Assembly: GCF_029893325.1 (NCBI RefSeq)
Contig: NZ_JARXWL010000011.1
Span: 16,533 to 80,532, forward strand
DNA: 64,000 nt
Source of the DNA: Enterococcus sp. PF1-24
GTDB taxonomy: Bacteria > Bacillota > Bacilli > Lactobacillales > Enterococcaceae
Direction of reading: 5' to 3'
Part shown: positions 8,779-18,145 of the stretch, in pieces
Numbering within the stretch: the first letter of the stretch is position 1
How the letters are laid out: each line of letters starts with the position of its first letter
Program-made: the position numbers and the translations under genes
Notes under the pieces: generated by a model
Seen by the model: only the letters and a program-made list of their open reading frames with translations
Told to the model about the DNA's origin: nothing
Database searches by the model: none

Positions 8779-9669
8779 CTACTTATTATTTCCAACGGTA
8801 TACTCAATTGTTAACGTTTCTAATTTCTGACCATTTTTCCCTTCATCATCAAATGTCCACACCTGTATTTCTGAAACAAAAGTATGAGATTGAGAATAGT
8901 CAATGTTAAGCTTGTTATTATCCCAGTCTTCAAAATCATCAAGTAAAAAACTCGTTGGTATAGGATTTCCCTTTTTTTGATTTGGAGCTAAATCATACGC
9001 TAAGTTCCAATCAGTAGGATTGATACTAATACCGTCAATGGTTAAAAAACCATGATCTAGCCACGCAACTCCTGATCCTACCGATATTTTTTTATCTGTC
9101 TTATTTGTGATATAAATAATTCTATTATCGTTATCTAATTCAATCGTTATCATTGAACTATCTGAAATCATTTGAAGTTCTGTACTAGTTTTCGACTCAC
9201 TCAGTTCTTTTTTGCTTGTTTTTGCGGATGACAAATCTTTTTCAGTTGAAGTTTCAGTCTTTTCTTTTGTAGATGCAACTTCAGGTTTTTCTCTCTTAAA
9301 AGTAAATGTATCTCCGTCCTGTTTAGGTTCAAGAACAAATTTATCTCCTATTAATTTGTAAAAATAAATACATTCTTTATCTTCCTCATTTAAAATAATC
9401 TCTTGCTTTTCTTTATCAATTACACCACTATAACTATAAAAAACACTGTTAAAAATTACATCGCTACTTCCAATAGTTAACTCACTCTTCAATACCGATG
9501 TATCATACCAAACACCTTCAATTTCATCACCTTTATCTTTTTCATTAAAGTTGCTTAAAATCAACGCTATTATTGCTATGAATAAAATTATATTCACAAG
9601 GAGAGATGCTAAAATTCGTTTGTTATTTTTCAATTTTGCCATTATTGTATTTTCTTTCCCCACTACCAA
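8779..9669 (-). CDS. membrane-anchored protein with lipocalin-like domain, unknown
   Basis: The protein has one N-terminal membrane segment (LLVNIILFIAIIALIL), then a domain beginning GVWYDTSVL and ending in FTFKREK, a Ser/Thr/Lys-rich linker and a C-terminal beta domain. The first domain aligns by eye with residues ~45-125 of the neighbour at 11265-12029 (G.W.D..., IDKE..EI, TF.FEK), so the two look like paralogues. The start is uncertain: TTG at 9669, GTG at 9663 and ATG at 9642 are all in frame, with AAAGGGGG best spaced for the GTG. Function is unknown. Confidence 0.6.
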   Translation of the reverse strand: MVVGKENTIMAKLKNNKRILASLLVNIILFIAIIALILSNFNEKDKGDEIEGVWYDTSVLKSELTIGSSDVIFNSVFYSYSGVIDKEKQEIILNEEDKECIYFYKLIGDKFVLEPKQDGDTFTFKREKPEVASTKEKTETSTEKDLSSAKTSKKELSESKTSTELQMISDSSMITIELDNDNRIIYITNKTDKKISVGSGVAWLDHGFLTIDGISINPTDWNLAYDLAPNQKKGNPIPTSFLLDDFEDWDNNKLNIDYSQSHTFVSEIQVWTFDDEGKNGQKLETLTIEYTVGNNK

Positions 9670-9779
9670 AATCCCCCTTTATCTATTCAAATCTATAAAA
9701 TGACTTCTAATCTATATTGCGTCAAAACTAGTAATCTCACTGATTTTTAATCATTAAACATCTCTATTATTTTTTGTTT

Positions 9780-10646
9780 TTAATATCTTTCAAAAGAATC
9801 TACAACGACTCCAGGAATGGTAATCTCTCCACCCATTGTTGAAGTATAAGTTATCTCTCCAAAAGAAGTACCTCTAACCGTGATATGATCATTTTCCAAT
9901 AAACGATTATTAGTTAGCTGATCTTCCGAAATCTCAATAAGAATGATTTGATCATAGTTATCATCGACAGCAAATCTAAATTGAGAATACCCACTTCCTT
10001 TAATAACTTGTATAATAAGCCCATTAAACTTAACTTTTTGATCTAAATAGGTCTCTGGATTACGGGCTAAGTTTTCAAAAGTAGTCCCAGTATCATAACT
10101 CGCTCTTGCTGCTTCAGCGGCTGCGGCTGCCTCTTGAGCTCTTTTTTCCTCTGCTTGACGTTCTTCTTCTGCTTTTCGTGCTGCATCTTCTTGAGCTTTT
10201 TTTTCTGCTGTAGCTTTTTCAGCAGCCTGTTTCTCTTCTTCTTCTTTTGCTTTTTTATCTGCGTCTGCTTTTAACTTTTCTAAATGTTTTTTAGAAAAAA
10301 CTTTAATTTCTTTTTTTGTTTCACCATCTGTAACAATTAGTTCAACTTCTTTTTCTTCTGATTCAAGTAATTCCATAGAAATTTCAAATTTTTCGTTTTT
10401 AACTTTTTCGCTAGCAACCTTTTTATCCTCTTGTTTAACAATGATTTCTGCGCCTTCATTAGCGATACCTGATATAATTAATTCATTCTTTTCAAGTGAC
10501 AAAATGGGTCTATTTACTTTAAGTTCAATATTAACCTCTTCACTTGATGATGTTATTGTTGTATTTGTTGTTGTTTTACTATCTTCTTTTTGACAACCTG
10601 TTGTAAATAATGTTACTAATAATAACCCTAAAATACGTTTTTTCAT
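9780..10646 (-). CDS. lipoprotein with coiled coil and C-terminal OB-like domain
   Basis: The lipobox LFTTGC gives a lipid-anchored protein of 288 residues. After a Thr/Ser spacer comes an Ig-like beta segment (residues ~40-110), then a highly charged Ala/Lys/Glu coiled coil (~120-185) and a globular C-terminus starting YDTGTTFENLARNPETYLDQKVKF. That last domain matches the OB-fold-like module common at the end of Gram-positive lipoproteins and phage proteins. The coiled coil could span the wall to present the C-terminal domain. An AAGGGG site precedes the ATG. Specific function is unknown. Confidence 0.7.
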   Translation of the reverse strand: MKKRILGLLLVTLFTTGCQKEDSKTTTNTTITSSSEEVNIELKVNRPILSLEKNELIISGIANEGAEIIVKQEDKKVASEKVKNEKFEISMELLESEEKEVELIVTDGETKKEIKVFSKKHLEKLKADADKKAKEEEEKQAAEKATAEKKAQEDAARKAEEERQAEEKRAQEAAAAAEAARASYDTGTTFENLARNPETYLDQKVKFNGLIIQVIKGSGYSQFRFAVDDNYDQIILIEISEDQLTNNRLLENDHITVRGTSFGEITYTSTMGGEITIPGVVVDSFERY

Positions 10647-10703
10647 TCAAAGAACCCCTTTTCAATTTATAAATTCTAATTATTATACACATAAATATTT
10701 TTA

Positions 10704-11177
10704 TTAATTTTCACACTTTGTATATTGAAGATTAGCTGGATAATCATTTTCAAGTATGTAACCTTGAATTAATTTATAGCCTTTAAGTTCATTAACATCA
10801 TTTCCAATAGAGAATAGATCGATGTCTTCACCAGCCTCTTTATCCTGTTCATTTTTATAAACATAAACATTGGTCATATTCCCATCAACAATTTTTATAT
10901 CATATCTGCCAGCAGGAATATCTTCCCCCACTTTTACTACGCCAGTTAAAGTTATGGATTCTCCTGGTTCAAACGGCTCCATTTCTGGAAGTGCTGTTGC
11001 TAATTCAAGCTCCATTTCTAAAGACAAAATAGTTTGATTCTGTTCTTCAATAGCCACAGTTTGCCTATCTATAATTTTCTTTTGTTCTTCATTTTTTTCA
11101 GATAATTCATTTACTTTATTTGAAGAACAGCCAGATAACAAACTACATAAAAATAAAACACAAATTACTTTTTTCAT
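10704..11177 (-). CDS. small lipoprotein with VGxDIPAGxY domain
   Basis: I start the gene at the ATG at 11177, where GGAGGAG lies 5-9 bases upstream; the longer in-frame version would bury the signal peptide. The 157-residue product has a lipobox LLSGC, a short coiled coil (residues ~25-60) and a C-terminal domain with VKVGEDIPAGRYDIKI. This motif recurs in 6374-7336 and 11265-12029 and in many Firmicutes surface lipoproteins of unknown function. No enzyme motif is seen. Confidence 0.65.
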   Translation of the reverse strand: MKKVICVLFLCSLLSGCSSNKVNELSEKNEEQKKIIDRQTVAIEEQNQTILSLEMELELATALPEMEPFEPGESITLTGVVKVGEDIPAGRYDIKIVDGNMTNVYVYKNEQDKEAGEDIDLFSIGNDVNELKGYKLIQGYILENDYPANLQYTKCEN

Positions 11178-11264
11178 AAAACTCCTCCAAATATTACAAC
11201 TATTAGCGATTGAATATATAAATAGTTTATTCGTCACTTTTTTCATTTTGAAATTCTTTCTTTA

Positions 11265-12029
11265 TTAATCTTCTTCAAAATTAAACTCAAACTCTGATTT
11301 TGCACCTTCACTAGATAAGGTGACAATATCTCCTTTTTTCAAAACAAGTCTTTGATCTTCTGAATAACCATGGTCTGATGTAACAAATTGATATTCTCTT
11401 GTACCAGCATCACTTGTCACTACTATTTTCCCTGTTCCTTTTTCCGCTGAATAGCCTTCATTTCTATAAGTTAGGCTAACCATATATTTACCTGGTTTTA
11501 AATCTGTTCCTATTTCATAATCTCCTAAATCCAAATAATTGTAGTCACCATCGAAGTTGTATACACGATTTTCATCGGAATCATCCAAAACAGTTGCTTC
11601 ATCTTGCAATTCATCTTGTACTTTTACTTTAAATTTAGCATTTTTTTCAAAAATGAATGTTTTCTTTTTCTCTTCACCTTCATCTGTATAATGAAGTGTT
11701 ACAATTAGCTGCCCTTTTACTAAATCATAAGAAGCATTTTTTTCATCTTCTTGTGGCTCAGTCCAAATTATTTCTTTACGTTCCTTATCTATCGTAAAAT
11801 TCTGGGTTACTTGACTTGTTTTAGAACCATCAATCCAACTATATAATTGCCACACTGCCACTCCATGTTTGTCTGTATCAATAGTAATAACATGATGATT
11901 TTGACTATCTACCCATCTCCCATTTAAATTATCTTTTTGATATTCAATAGTTAAAACAGCTAAGATTAGAATTACAAATATTCCGCCTACGAAATACCAA
12001 CCTTTTTTAGTGAAGTTAGAGTTTTTCAT
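11265..12029 (-). CDS. membrane-anchored two-domain protein, unknown
   Basis: The ATG at 12029 is chosen because GAAAGAAG precedes it and it opens directly into the anchor (YFVGGIFVILILAVL). The 254-residue product carries a lipocalin-like beta domain starting GRWVDSQN, similar to the 8779-9669 protein, followed by a DLGDYEIGTDLKPGKYMVSL domain like those in 10704-11177 and 6374-7336. It therefore combines both domain types found separately in its neighbours, which suggests local duplication and recombination. Function is unknown. Confidence 0.65.
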   Translation of the reverse strand: MKNSNFTKKGWYFVGGIFVILILAVLTIEYQKDNLNGRWVDSQNHHVITIDTDKHGVAVWQLYSWIDGSKTSQVTQNFTIDKERKEIIWTEPQEDEKNASYDLVKGQLIVTLHYTDEGEEKKKTFIFEKNAKFKVKVQDELQDEATVLDDSDENRVYNFDGDYNYLDLGDYEIGTDLKPGKYMVSLTYRNEGYSAEKGTGKIVVTSDAGTREYQFVTSDHGYSEDQRLVLKKGDIVTLSSEGAKSEFEFNFEED

Positions 12030-12110
12030 TTTAATTCTTCTTTCATTTATTTTTAGATACATTTATTTAATATATATCTATTCAAATTTTGAAAATTGTA
12101 CTCAGACCTA

Positions 12111-12509
12111 TTAAAAGTCAGCCCAATCTTCTTTTTCACCAATATCTGTTTTATTTTTAACTTCTTTTGTTATTAAAAGTTCTTTTCGTCTTTGTTCTTC
12201 TTCTTTCGCTTTTTGTGTCAATGACTGTTTATCTAATTTTCTAAGATACATACCTATCATGAAAGTAGTATATTCTTTCGGAGTTTCAGCTTCTGGCTTA
12301 TCCTTATTATCATTTGTATCAGAATAAAAAAATATGAAAGTTATCACAGGTATCCAGAGGCTAATAAATCCATAAACAGATGTACCAATAATTAATAACA
12401 GTACCAGCAGGCACTCAGCTATCATTATTTTCAATTTAAAAGCATTTATGCGATACAACATATTTGCATCAAAGCTAGCAATAACTTCTTTTTTATTATT
12501 TTTGTTCAT
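12111..12509 (-). CDS. two-TM membrane protein, unknown
   Basis: The 132-residue protein has two close hydrophobic segments (IMIAECLLVLLLIIGTSVYG and SLWIPVITFIFFY, residues ~28-62), and the remainder is charged and probably cytoplasmic. An AAGGAG-like site (AAAGGAGTGA) lies upstream of the ATG. It is the first gene of the leftward small-protein run and begins just inside the right-hand MITE-like copy. No family is recognised. Confidence 0.55.
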   Translation of the reverse strand: MNKNNKKEVIASFDANMLYRINAFKLKIMIAECLLVLLLIIGTSVYGFISLWIPVITFIFFYSDTNDNKDKPEAETPKEYTTFMIGMYLRKLDKQSLTQKAKEEEQRRKELLITKEVKNKTDIGEKEDWADF

Positions 12510-12576
12510 TTAAAAATCACTCCTTTAGCTACTTGCTTGTAATAAATCCTTAATCTCGTGTTATCTTCTTATCTCC

Positions 12577-12691
12577 TCCTAATGAATCCTAAGAAATCAG
12601 CGCTGAAATCACACACATTAACACACTTATTTTAAATCTTTTTCAAAAAATCCTAGTTTTTTTAATGCTGATTTTTAGGTAGTCATTAGGA
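12577..12691. repeat. MITE-like element, right copy
   Basis: This is the second copy of the 6204-6325 element, 115 bp, in direct orientation. Its terminal inverted repeats are TCCTAATGAATCC and the complement of GGTAGTCATTAGGA. Internal differences are small indels and point changes. It lies between the small-protein cluster and a serine recombinase gene. Confidence 0.75.
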
Positions 12692-12696
12692 AATGA

Positions 12697-12832
12697 CTAC
12701 ATTTAACAACTGTTTAATGTAGTTACTTTAAAACAAAAAAAAATGCTTGTGAAAATCAGCAAATCTTTCTTCACAGGCACTTTTATTTATGTTATTCTTA
12801 TTTATAAGATGACTACATTAAACAGTTGTTTT
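12697..12832. repeat. inverted repeat pair near the recombinase, with internal terminator
   Basis: A 30-bp dyad (GACTACATTTAACA / TGTTTAATGTAGTTA) at 12697-12726 is repeated in part at 12811-12831 (GACTACATTAAACAGTTGTT), the latter matching its reverse complement. Between them (12742-12783) is a hairpin TGCTTGTGAA / TTCACAGGCA flanked on the minus strand by a T9 run, which would terminate the recombinase transcript. The dyads could be recombinase crossover or regulatory sites; this is inference. Confidence 0.5.
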
Positions 12833-12907
12833 TTAAACAATTTATATAGAGTTGACAAAGAATCGCAATTGGGAATTTCGTTATTTTTCACTCACTTCTA
12901 TCCTACC

Positions 12908-13537
12908 TCATTTTCTTCTTTTAATATCTACACTTCTCAAAATATTGTAAACACTACTTACGGAAATCCCAAACTGTTGAGCAATTTCAGAAACGGTTAA
13001 ATTATAACATTGGTATGATTCGACTACTTGTTGTTTTATGGTGGCCTCAATTTGTGGTCTGCCTAAAACTTTGCCATTCTCTTTGGCTTTTTTCAGTCCT
13101 AATTTTACTCTTTCGCGGGTGTTACTTACCTCATATTCATTAAAACTGCTTAAAATTTGAAAAAAAAGTTTGCCACCAATGGAATTTGTATCAATATTAT
13201 CCATTAATGAAATATAGTTAACGCCTATTTCTAATAAGTCTTCTACTGTGGTAATCAAAGTTCGGAACTTTCGACTTAAACGATCATTTTTTAAAACAAT
13301 TAACTGAACTTCTTTTGCTTGATCCGCAGCTAACTGATGCAAATGTTTTAACATTTTTTGAAATTCTGGTCGATTATCTTTTCTACCACTGCCATGTTCA
13401 CTATAAATATAAGCACAATCAATCTCCCGCATCATTTCTATTTGATTTTCCAGCGAAACTTCTTGCTTATCCTCTGTGCTTACGCGACAATAACCAATCT
13501 TTACAACCTCTTTTTCTTGAATTTCCTTTTTTCCCAT
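12908..13537 (-). CDS. serine recombinase (resolvase/invertase family)
   Basis: The ATG at 13537 is supported by GGAGGC ~9 bases upstream. The 209-residue protein has the N-terminal catalytic domain of small serine recombinases (IGYCRVSTEDKQEVSLENQ with the nucleophile Ser; LIVLKNDRLSRKFR and the E-helix ISSFNEYE). It ends with a Hin-type helix-turn-helix (TVSEIAQQFGISVSSVYNIL). The length is normal for Tn3-type resolvases or DNA invertases. No transposase is adjacent, so it may act on local dyad sites or be a relic of a mobile element. Confidence 0.9.
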   Translation of the reverse strand: MGKKEIQEKEVVKIGYCRVSTEDKQEVSLENQIEMMREIDCAYIYSEHGSGRKDNRPEFQKMLKHLHQLAADQAKEVQLIVLKNDRLSRKFRTLITTVEDLLEIGVNYISLMDNIDTNSIGGKLFFQILSSFNEYEVSNTRERVKLGLKKAKENGKVLGRPQIEATIKQQVVESYQCYNLTVSEIAQQFGISVSSVYNILRSVDIKRRK

Positions 13538-13709
13538 AAAATAAATGCCTCCTAACAATTAATAGTCTATATTCTACCTATCAGTGATGAGTTTGTAAGT
13601 AGTTTTTTGCTATTGAAAAGCGGCAAAAAAAATTGTTAATCCTGATATTTATTTGATATGATTAATTGAAAAATAACTATTGGATTGGCTTTATTATAAA
13701 GGAGATATA

Positions 13710-14180
13710 ATGAATCAGTTACTGCTCTACTTTTTGTTTCCACTTTTATTTATGTTTCATGAACTTGAAGAAATTGATTTTTTGCCAAAATGGTCCCAAA
13801 AACAGGCTCAGAATTCAAAAATACCTTAAAAATTTAAAGAGATGCTCAATACTGATTCACAAGCATTTACCTTAATGGTTCTTGAAGAGTATTTTCTATT
13901 AATTGCTATTTCTATAATCTGCTATTTTTTGAAGACTCCTGAATTCTATCTGGCTTTGATAATGGCTTACAACATTCATATTATTGGCCATATCTTTCAA
14001 GCAATCTATCTGAAAAGCTATGTACCTGGTATCGTTTTAGGCACTGCTTCTTTTATTATTTTGGCAATTCAACTAATTGAATCTTTACCATTAGTTGATG
14101 TAACAATGGTTATTATGTTTGTACCTATATGCCTGTTCATTTTAGTTGCGAATCTTTGGATTATTCATAAATTTTTTTAA
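13710..14180 (+). pseudogene. HXXEE-domain membrane protein, interrupted by one stop codon
   Basis: From the ATG at 13710 (AAAGGAGA 5-8 bases upstream) the frame reads MFHELEEIDFLP, the HXXEE signature, then hits TAA at 13827-13829. The same frame continues without further stops to 14180, with several hydrophobic segments, giving 156 codons in total. The part after the stop can look like a separate 112-residue ORF, but it has no ribosome binding site of its own. One substitution to TAA probably inactivated it. HXXEE proteins are small membrane proteins of unknown function. Confidence 0.75.
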
Positions 14181-14248
14181 CTTTAGTATAGTAATGACAC
14201 TTCATTCTTAGAGACGGTATCTCTGAAAAAAACTGACCTATTAAACAA

Positions 14249-14277
14249 AAAAAGACCCGTTGCCAGGTCTTTTTTTC
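14249..14277 (-). terminator. terminator after mnmG
   Basis: Stem AAAAAGACC / GGTCTTTTT with an 8-base loop is flanked by A and T runs on both sides. It lies just past the mnmG stop and can serve both strands. Confidence 0.85.
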
Positions 14278-14284
14278 GATTATG

Positions 14285-16177
14285 CTATTCTTCCACTTTC
14301 ACTAGCTTCCCCTGCTCCAAATACACCATTAAAATACTGATATCAGCGGGGTTCACACCGCTGATACGGCTGGCTTGAGCGATAGTTTCGGGTTGGATTT
14401 TTTGCAATTTTTGGCGGGCTTCGGTAGCTAGGCCGTTGATTGATTGATAATTTAAGTTGCTAGGAATGCGTTTGGCTTCCATTCGTTTTAGTTTTTCAAC
14501 TTTTTCCAACGCTTTTTTGATATAGCCAGCATATTTGATTTGAATTTCAACTTGTTCGATTTCTTTTGCTTGCAAGTTTTCATCTGTAGGAATAAATTGC
14601 AACAAGTCTTGATAAGTGATTTCCGGACGTTTTAAAAAGTCACTAGCTAACACGCCGTCTTTTAATTCAGCAGAGTTGTGAGCTTTTAAGAAAGCTTGTA
14701 CTTCGGCGGTTGGTTTGATGCGGGTGCTCTCTAAACGAGCAATTTCGGCTTCAACGGCTTGTTTTTTCTGCAAATAATTTTGATATTGTTCTTCTTTAAC
14801 TAAACCGGCTTGGTAACCCAGTTCGGTTAAGCGTAAATCGGCATTATCGTGGCGCAAAAGCAAACGATATTCTGCTCGCGAAGTCAATAAACGGTAAGGT
14901 TCATTGGTGCCTTTAGTTACTAAATCATCAATCATCACGCCAATATAGCCATCGCTGCGTTTTAAAACAAGGGGGTCTTTCCCTTGGATTTTTAGCGCCG
15001 CGTTGATGCCGGCGATTAAACCTTGACCGCCAGCTTCTTCATAGCCACTAGTACCGTTAGTTTGACCGGCAGTGTATAAATTAGTGATTTTTTTTGTTTC
15101 CAAAGTTGGCCGTAATTGATGGGGAACTACCACATCATACTCAATCGCATAACCGGTGCGCATCATTTCCACGTTTTCTAAACCAGCAATGCTCCGCATC
15201 ATTTCCACTTGCACATCTTCTGGCAAAGAAGTCGATAACCCTTGCACGTAATATTCTTCCGTGTTAACCCCTTCTGGCTCTAAAAACAATTGATGACGTG
15301 GTTTGTCAGAAAAACGCACGATTTTATCTTCAATTGATGGGCAGTAGCGTGCTCCCACCCCTTCAACAATCCCGGTAAACATCGGTGCTCTGTGGAGATT
15401 ATTGCGAATAATTTCATGGGTGCCTTCATTAGTATAAGTTAACCAACAAGGAATTTGTTCTTGGTTGTAATCTTCGTCAGGAGTCGCAAAGCTAAAATGA
15501 TTTGGCGCTTCATCCCCTGGCTGAATTTCCGTTACGCTGTAATCAATCGAGCTGCCTTTTACCCGTGGCGGTGTTCCCGTTTTAAAACGATCAATTTCTA
15601 AGCCTAAACTTTTTAAATTGTCCGCTAATTTTACAGCTGGTTGGGAATTATTGGGCCCAGAAGAATATTTTAGCTCGCCGATAATAATTTCTCCCCGCAA
15701 AGCGGTTCCGGCGGTAATAATCACAGCTTTGGCTGCATATTTAGCTCCGGCTGCCGTAATCACGCCTTGACAGACGCCATCTTCCACGATGATTTCTTCC
15801 ACCACAGCTTGACGTAGGGTCAAATTGGCTTCCTTTTCAATCGTGTGCTTCATTCTGCTAGAATAGGCGTGTTTGTCAGCCTGTGCTCTTAAAGCCCGCA
15901 CAGCCGGTCCCTTGCCGGTATTTAGCATACGCATTTGAATATAAGTTTGATCTATATTATGGCCCATTTCGCCACCTAGTGCATCAATTTCCCGCACCAC
16001 GACGCCTTTCGCCGGCCCACCTAAGGAAGGATTACAAGGCATAAAGGCCACCATATCTAAATTGATTGTCAGCAGTAAAGTTTTGCAACCTATCCGTGTG
16101 GCTGCCAAAGCAGCTTCACAGCCGGCATGGCCAGCACCTACAACAATGACATCATAACTATCTCCTTGATATTGCAT
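14285..16177 (-). CDS. mnmG: tRNA U34 carboxymethylaminomethyl synthase, FAD subunit
   Basis: MnmG works with MnmE to modify U34 of several tRNAs. The FAD-binding motif [19 protein letters not shown] lies at residues ~9-28, followed by [12 protein letters not shown] and later [18 protein letters not shown] and a helical C-terminus ending [12 protein letters not shown] use the ATG at 16177 because AAAAGGAG precedes it and it gives 630 residues, the family length. A longer in-frame start at 16288 would run into the structured repeat and add 37 non-homologous residues. It lies downstream of mnmE on the same strand, as in most Firmicutes. Confidence 0.97.
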   Translation of the reverse strand: MQYQGDSYDVIVVGAGHAGCEAALAATRIGCKTLLLTINLDMVAFMPCNPSLGGPAKGVVVREIDALGGEMGHNIDQTYIQMRMLNTGKGPAVRALRAQADKHAYSSRMKHTIEKEANLTLRQAVVEEIIVEDGVCQGVITAAGAKYAAKAVIITAGTALRGEIIIGELKYSSGPNNSQPAVKLADNLKSLGLEIDRFKTGTPPRVKGSSIDYSVTEIQPGDEAPNHFSFATPDEDYNQEQIPCWLTYTNEGTHEIIRNNLHRAPMFTGIVEGVGARYCPSIEDKIVRFSDKPRHQLFLEPEGVNTEEYYVQGLSTSLPEDVQVEMMRSIAGLENVEMMRTGYAIEYDVVVPHQLRPTLETKKITNLYTAGQTNGTSGYEEAGGQGLIAGINAALKIQGKDPLVLKRSDGYIGVMIDDLVTKGTNEPYRLLTSRAEYRLLLRHDNADLRLTELGYQAGLVKEEQYQNYLQKKQAVEAEIARLESTRIKPTAEVQAFLKAHNSAELKDGVLASDFLKRPEITYQDLLQFIPTDENLQAKEIEQVEIQIKYAGYIKKALEKVEKLKRMEAKRIPSNLNYQSINGLATEARQKLQKIQPETIAQASRISGVNPADISILMVYLEQGKLVKVEE

Positions 16178-16263
16178 CTCAGTTAACGCTCCTTTTGATT
16201 GATGAAAATATACTGGTAATTTTGAAAAAAATATTTCAGATGATTTCTGTTTTTTATTTAATC

Positions 16264-16350
16264 TAAATGAGAATAAAATTCGTGGCAAAAAACGCCACTA
16301 TAATTTGATTCTGCATTTTGCTCGAGAGTTGAACGAGCTTGTTCCGCTTT
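16264..16350 (-). repeat. 124-bp-family structured repeat, half copy after mnmE
   Basis: Read on the minus strand, this begins AAAAAGCGGAACAAGCTCG directly after the mnmE stop, continues through AACTCTCGAGCAAAATGC and a central hairpin GTGGCGTTTTTTGCCAC, and stops there. The right outer arm is missing. It is nearly identical in its core to the copy at 47317-47440. Confidence 0.75.
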
Positions 16351-17748
16351 TTATTTGCCCAAGCAGAATTGGCTGAATAGTTGGGTGATTAGTTCGTCTT
16401 GGACGCTGTCGCCGATGATTTCGCCTAGGTAATCCCAGCAGCGAGTCATGTCCATTTGCACTAAATCAACTGGTAAGCCAGCTTCGATGCCGTTGACAAC
16501 TTCCCCTAAAGCTTGTTGGGCTTTTTCTAATAAGGCAATATGGCGGGAATTTGAAACGTAAGTTGCATCTTTTTCGCCGATTTGCCCGCCGAAGAAAAGT
16601 TCCGCAATGGCGGTTTCCAACTGCTCCAAGCCTTGATTTTGTAAAACGGAAACTGGTAATAATAATTTTTCCCCGACTTCAGTTTTTAAAGACTCTACAT
16701 CTAACACACAAGGTAAGTCGGTTTTGTTTAATAAAACTATTCGTTTGAAGTCTTCGGTAGCCTTTAATAACTCGTGGTCTTCCGTCGTTAAAGCTTCATT
16801 TTGATTCAAGACTAATAAAATTAATTCTGATTCCGCTAAAGCTTTGCGGCTGCGCTCCACGCCGATTTTTTCCACCACATCTTCGGTTTCACGAATGCCG
16901 GCGGTATCAATTAATTTCAAAGGTACACCACGAACATTCACGTACTCTTCAATCACATCCCGGGTGGTTCCGGCAATTTCCGTGACGATTGCTTTATCTT
17001 CTTGCAGTAAATGATTCAAAAGACTTGATTTACCAACGTTTGGTCGGCCGATAATGGCAGTGCTTAAGCCTTCTCGCAAAATTTTCCCCTGTTGGGCAGT
17101 TGCTAATAATTGCTGAATTTGCCCTGCTACCATTTGAGCTTTTTCTAATAAAAGTTGGCTAGTCATTTCTTCCACATCATCATATTCGGGATAATCAATG
17201 TTGACTTCCACTTGCGCTAACGTTTCTAAAATCGTTTGCCGCAACTGGCGAATTAATTTGGTTAAATTCCCATCTAACTGTTTTACCGCCACATCCATCG
17301 CTTTGTCCGTTTTCGCCCGAATTAAATCCATCACGGCTTCGGCTTGCGATAAATCCATGCGCCCGTTTAAAAAGGCGCGTTTTGTAAATTCTCCCGGTTC
17401 CGCTAAGCGAGCACCACAACGCAACGCCAGCTGCAAAACTTTATTGGTCACTAAAATTCCGCCATGACAATTAATTTCCACAATATCTTCCCGAGTAAAA
17501 GTTTTCGGCGCCCGCATGACTGAAATCATCACTTCATCAATCACTTCTTGGCTTTGCTCATCATAAATATGCCCATAATGAATCGTGTGGCTGGCCACTT
17601 TCAGTAAAGATTTCTGCCCCGCTTGATAAATGCGATCCGCAATCGCCACTGCTTGATCGCCACTTAAGCGCACGATACTAATCGCCCCTTCACCAGCTGG
17701 CGTGGAAATCGCCGCAATCGTATCAAACTCTAAGGTAATTTCGTTCAT
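16351..17748 (-). CDS. mnmE: tRNA modification GTPase MnmE
   Basis: MnmE is the GTPase partner of MnmG. The 465-residue protein has the N-terminal folate-binding domain ([22 protein letters not shown]), a helical middle domain and an inserted G domain with [21 protein letters not shown] and NKTD. It ends in FCLGK with the conserved Cys. The ATG at 17748 has GGAGG ~6 bases upstream; an in-frame ATG at 17760 overlaps that site and is rejected. The half repeat directly follows the stop codon. Confidence 0.97.
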   Translation of the reverse strand: MNEITLEFDTIAAISTPAGEGAISIVRLSGDQAVAIADRIYQAGQKSLLKVASHTIHYGHIYDEQSQEVIDEVMISVMRAPKTFTREDIVEINCHGGILVTNKVLQLALRCGARLAEPGEFTKRAFLNGRMDLSQAEAVMDLIRAKTDKAMDVAVKQLDGNLTKLIRQLRQTILETLAQVEVNIDYPEYDDVEEMTSQLLLEKAQMVAGQIQQLLATAQQGKILREGLSTAIIGRPNVGKSSLLNHLLQEDKAIVTEIAGTTRDVIEEYVNVRGVPLKLIDTAGIRETEDVVEKIGVERSRKALAESELILLVLNQNEALTTEDHELLKATEDFKRIVLLNKTDLPCVLDVESLKTEVGEKLLLPVSVLQNQGLEQLETAIAELFFGGQIGEKDATYVSNSRHIALLEKAQQALGEVVNGIEAGLPVDLVQMDMTRCWDYLGEIIGDSVQDELITQLFSQFCLGK

Positions 17749-17912
17749 GATAACCTCCATTTTTTTCTCTTCAAACCAATAAATATGTACAAAAAAGCGC
17801 CTACTCCACCCCTTGTTTTTGCAAAAGGTGAATTAAGCACTTTGACTGCTTGATTCAATTATAATCTTTCTTCACAGGCACTAGCCTAGCATATTTTACG
17901 AAAATTTTCAAG

Positions 17913-18080
17913 TTAAAAAGCGCAGTGAGCTTGGTCAACTCCCGAGTAAAGTACAAAAATAAATTATAGCGGTGTTTTATACCGCGAATTTCTTTTTCAC
18001 TTTATCGAGTGGAGTTAGCTCACGCAGCTAGATTAGTTAAAAAGCGGAGAGACTTGGTCTGCACCCGAGCAATATCCTTT
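17913..18080 (+). repeat. 124-bp structured repeat: one full copy plus truncated left arm
   Basis: A full unit (17913-18036) has an outer stem GTGAGCT / AGCTCAC, a middle stem AACTCC / GGAGTT, then AAAGT / ACTTT and the central hairpin GCGGTGTTTTATACCGC. Exactly 124 bases on, a second left arm (AAAAAGCGGAGAGAC...CTGCACCCGAG) begins and then diverges. The rest of the 17749-18145 gap holds a small hairpin GAATTAAGCA / TGCTTGATTC near 17831-17857. Confidence 0.8.
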
Positions 18081-18145
18081 GCTACTAGCAGCATAAAAAG
18101 GTAAAATTAAACTATCAAAATATCTAAAAAAGGGGTGCTGTTGTT

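Noticed and set aside
13842..14180. Separate 112-residue membrane protein gene
   Set aside because: It lacks a ribosome binding site and is in frame with the upstream HELEE segment across one TAA, so it is the end of a broken gene.
16178..16288. N-terminal extension of MnmG
   Set aside because: The extra 37 residues lack homology, run towards a structured repeat and lack a good ribosome binding site; the family start with AAAAGGAG lies at 16177.
17195..17467. Open frames within mnmE on other frames or the opposite strand
   Set aside because: They are shadows of the mnmE reading frame, lacking ribosome binding sites and any family motif.
12763..17886. Identical ~19-base ATCTTTCTTCACAGGCACT at ~12764 and ~17867 as ends of a mobile unit
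   Set aside because: The match does not extend, the copies lie in unrelated contexts (one within a terminator), and no further symmetry supports an element.
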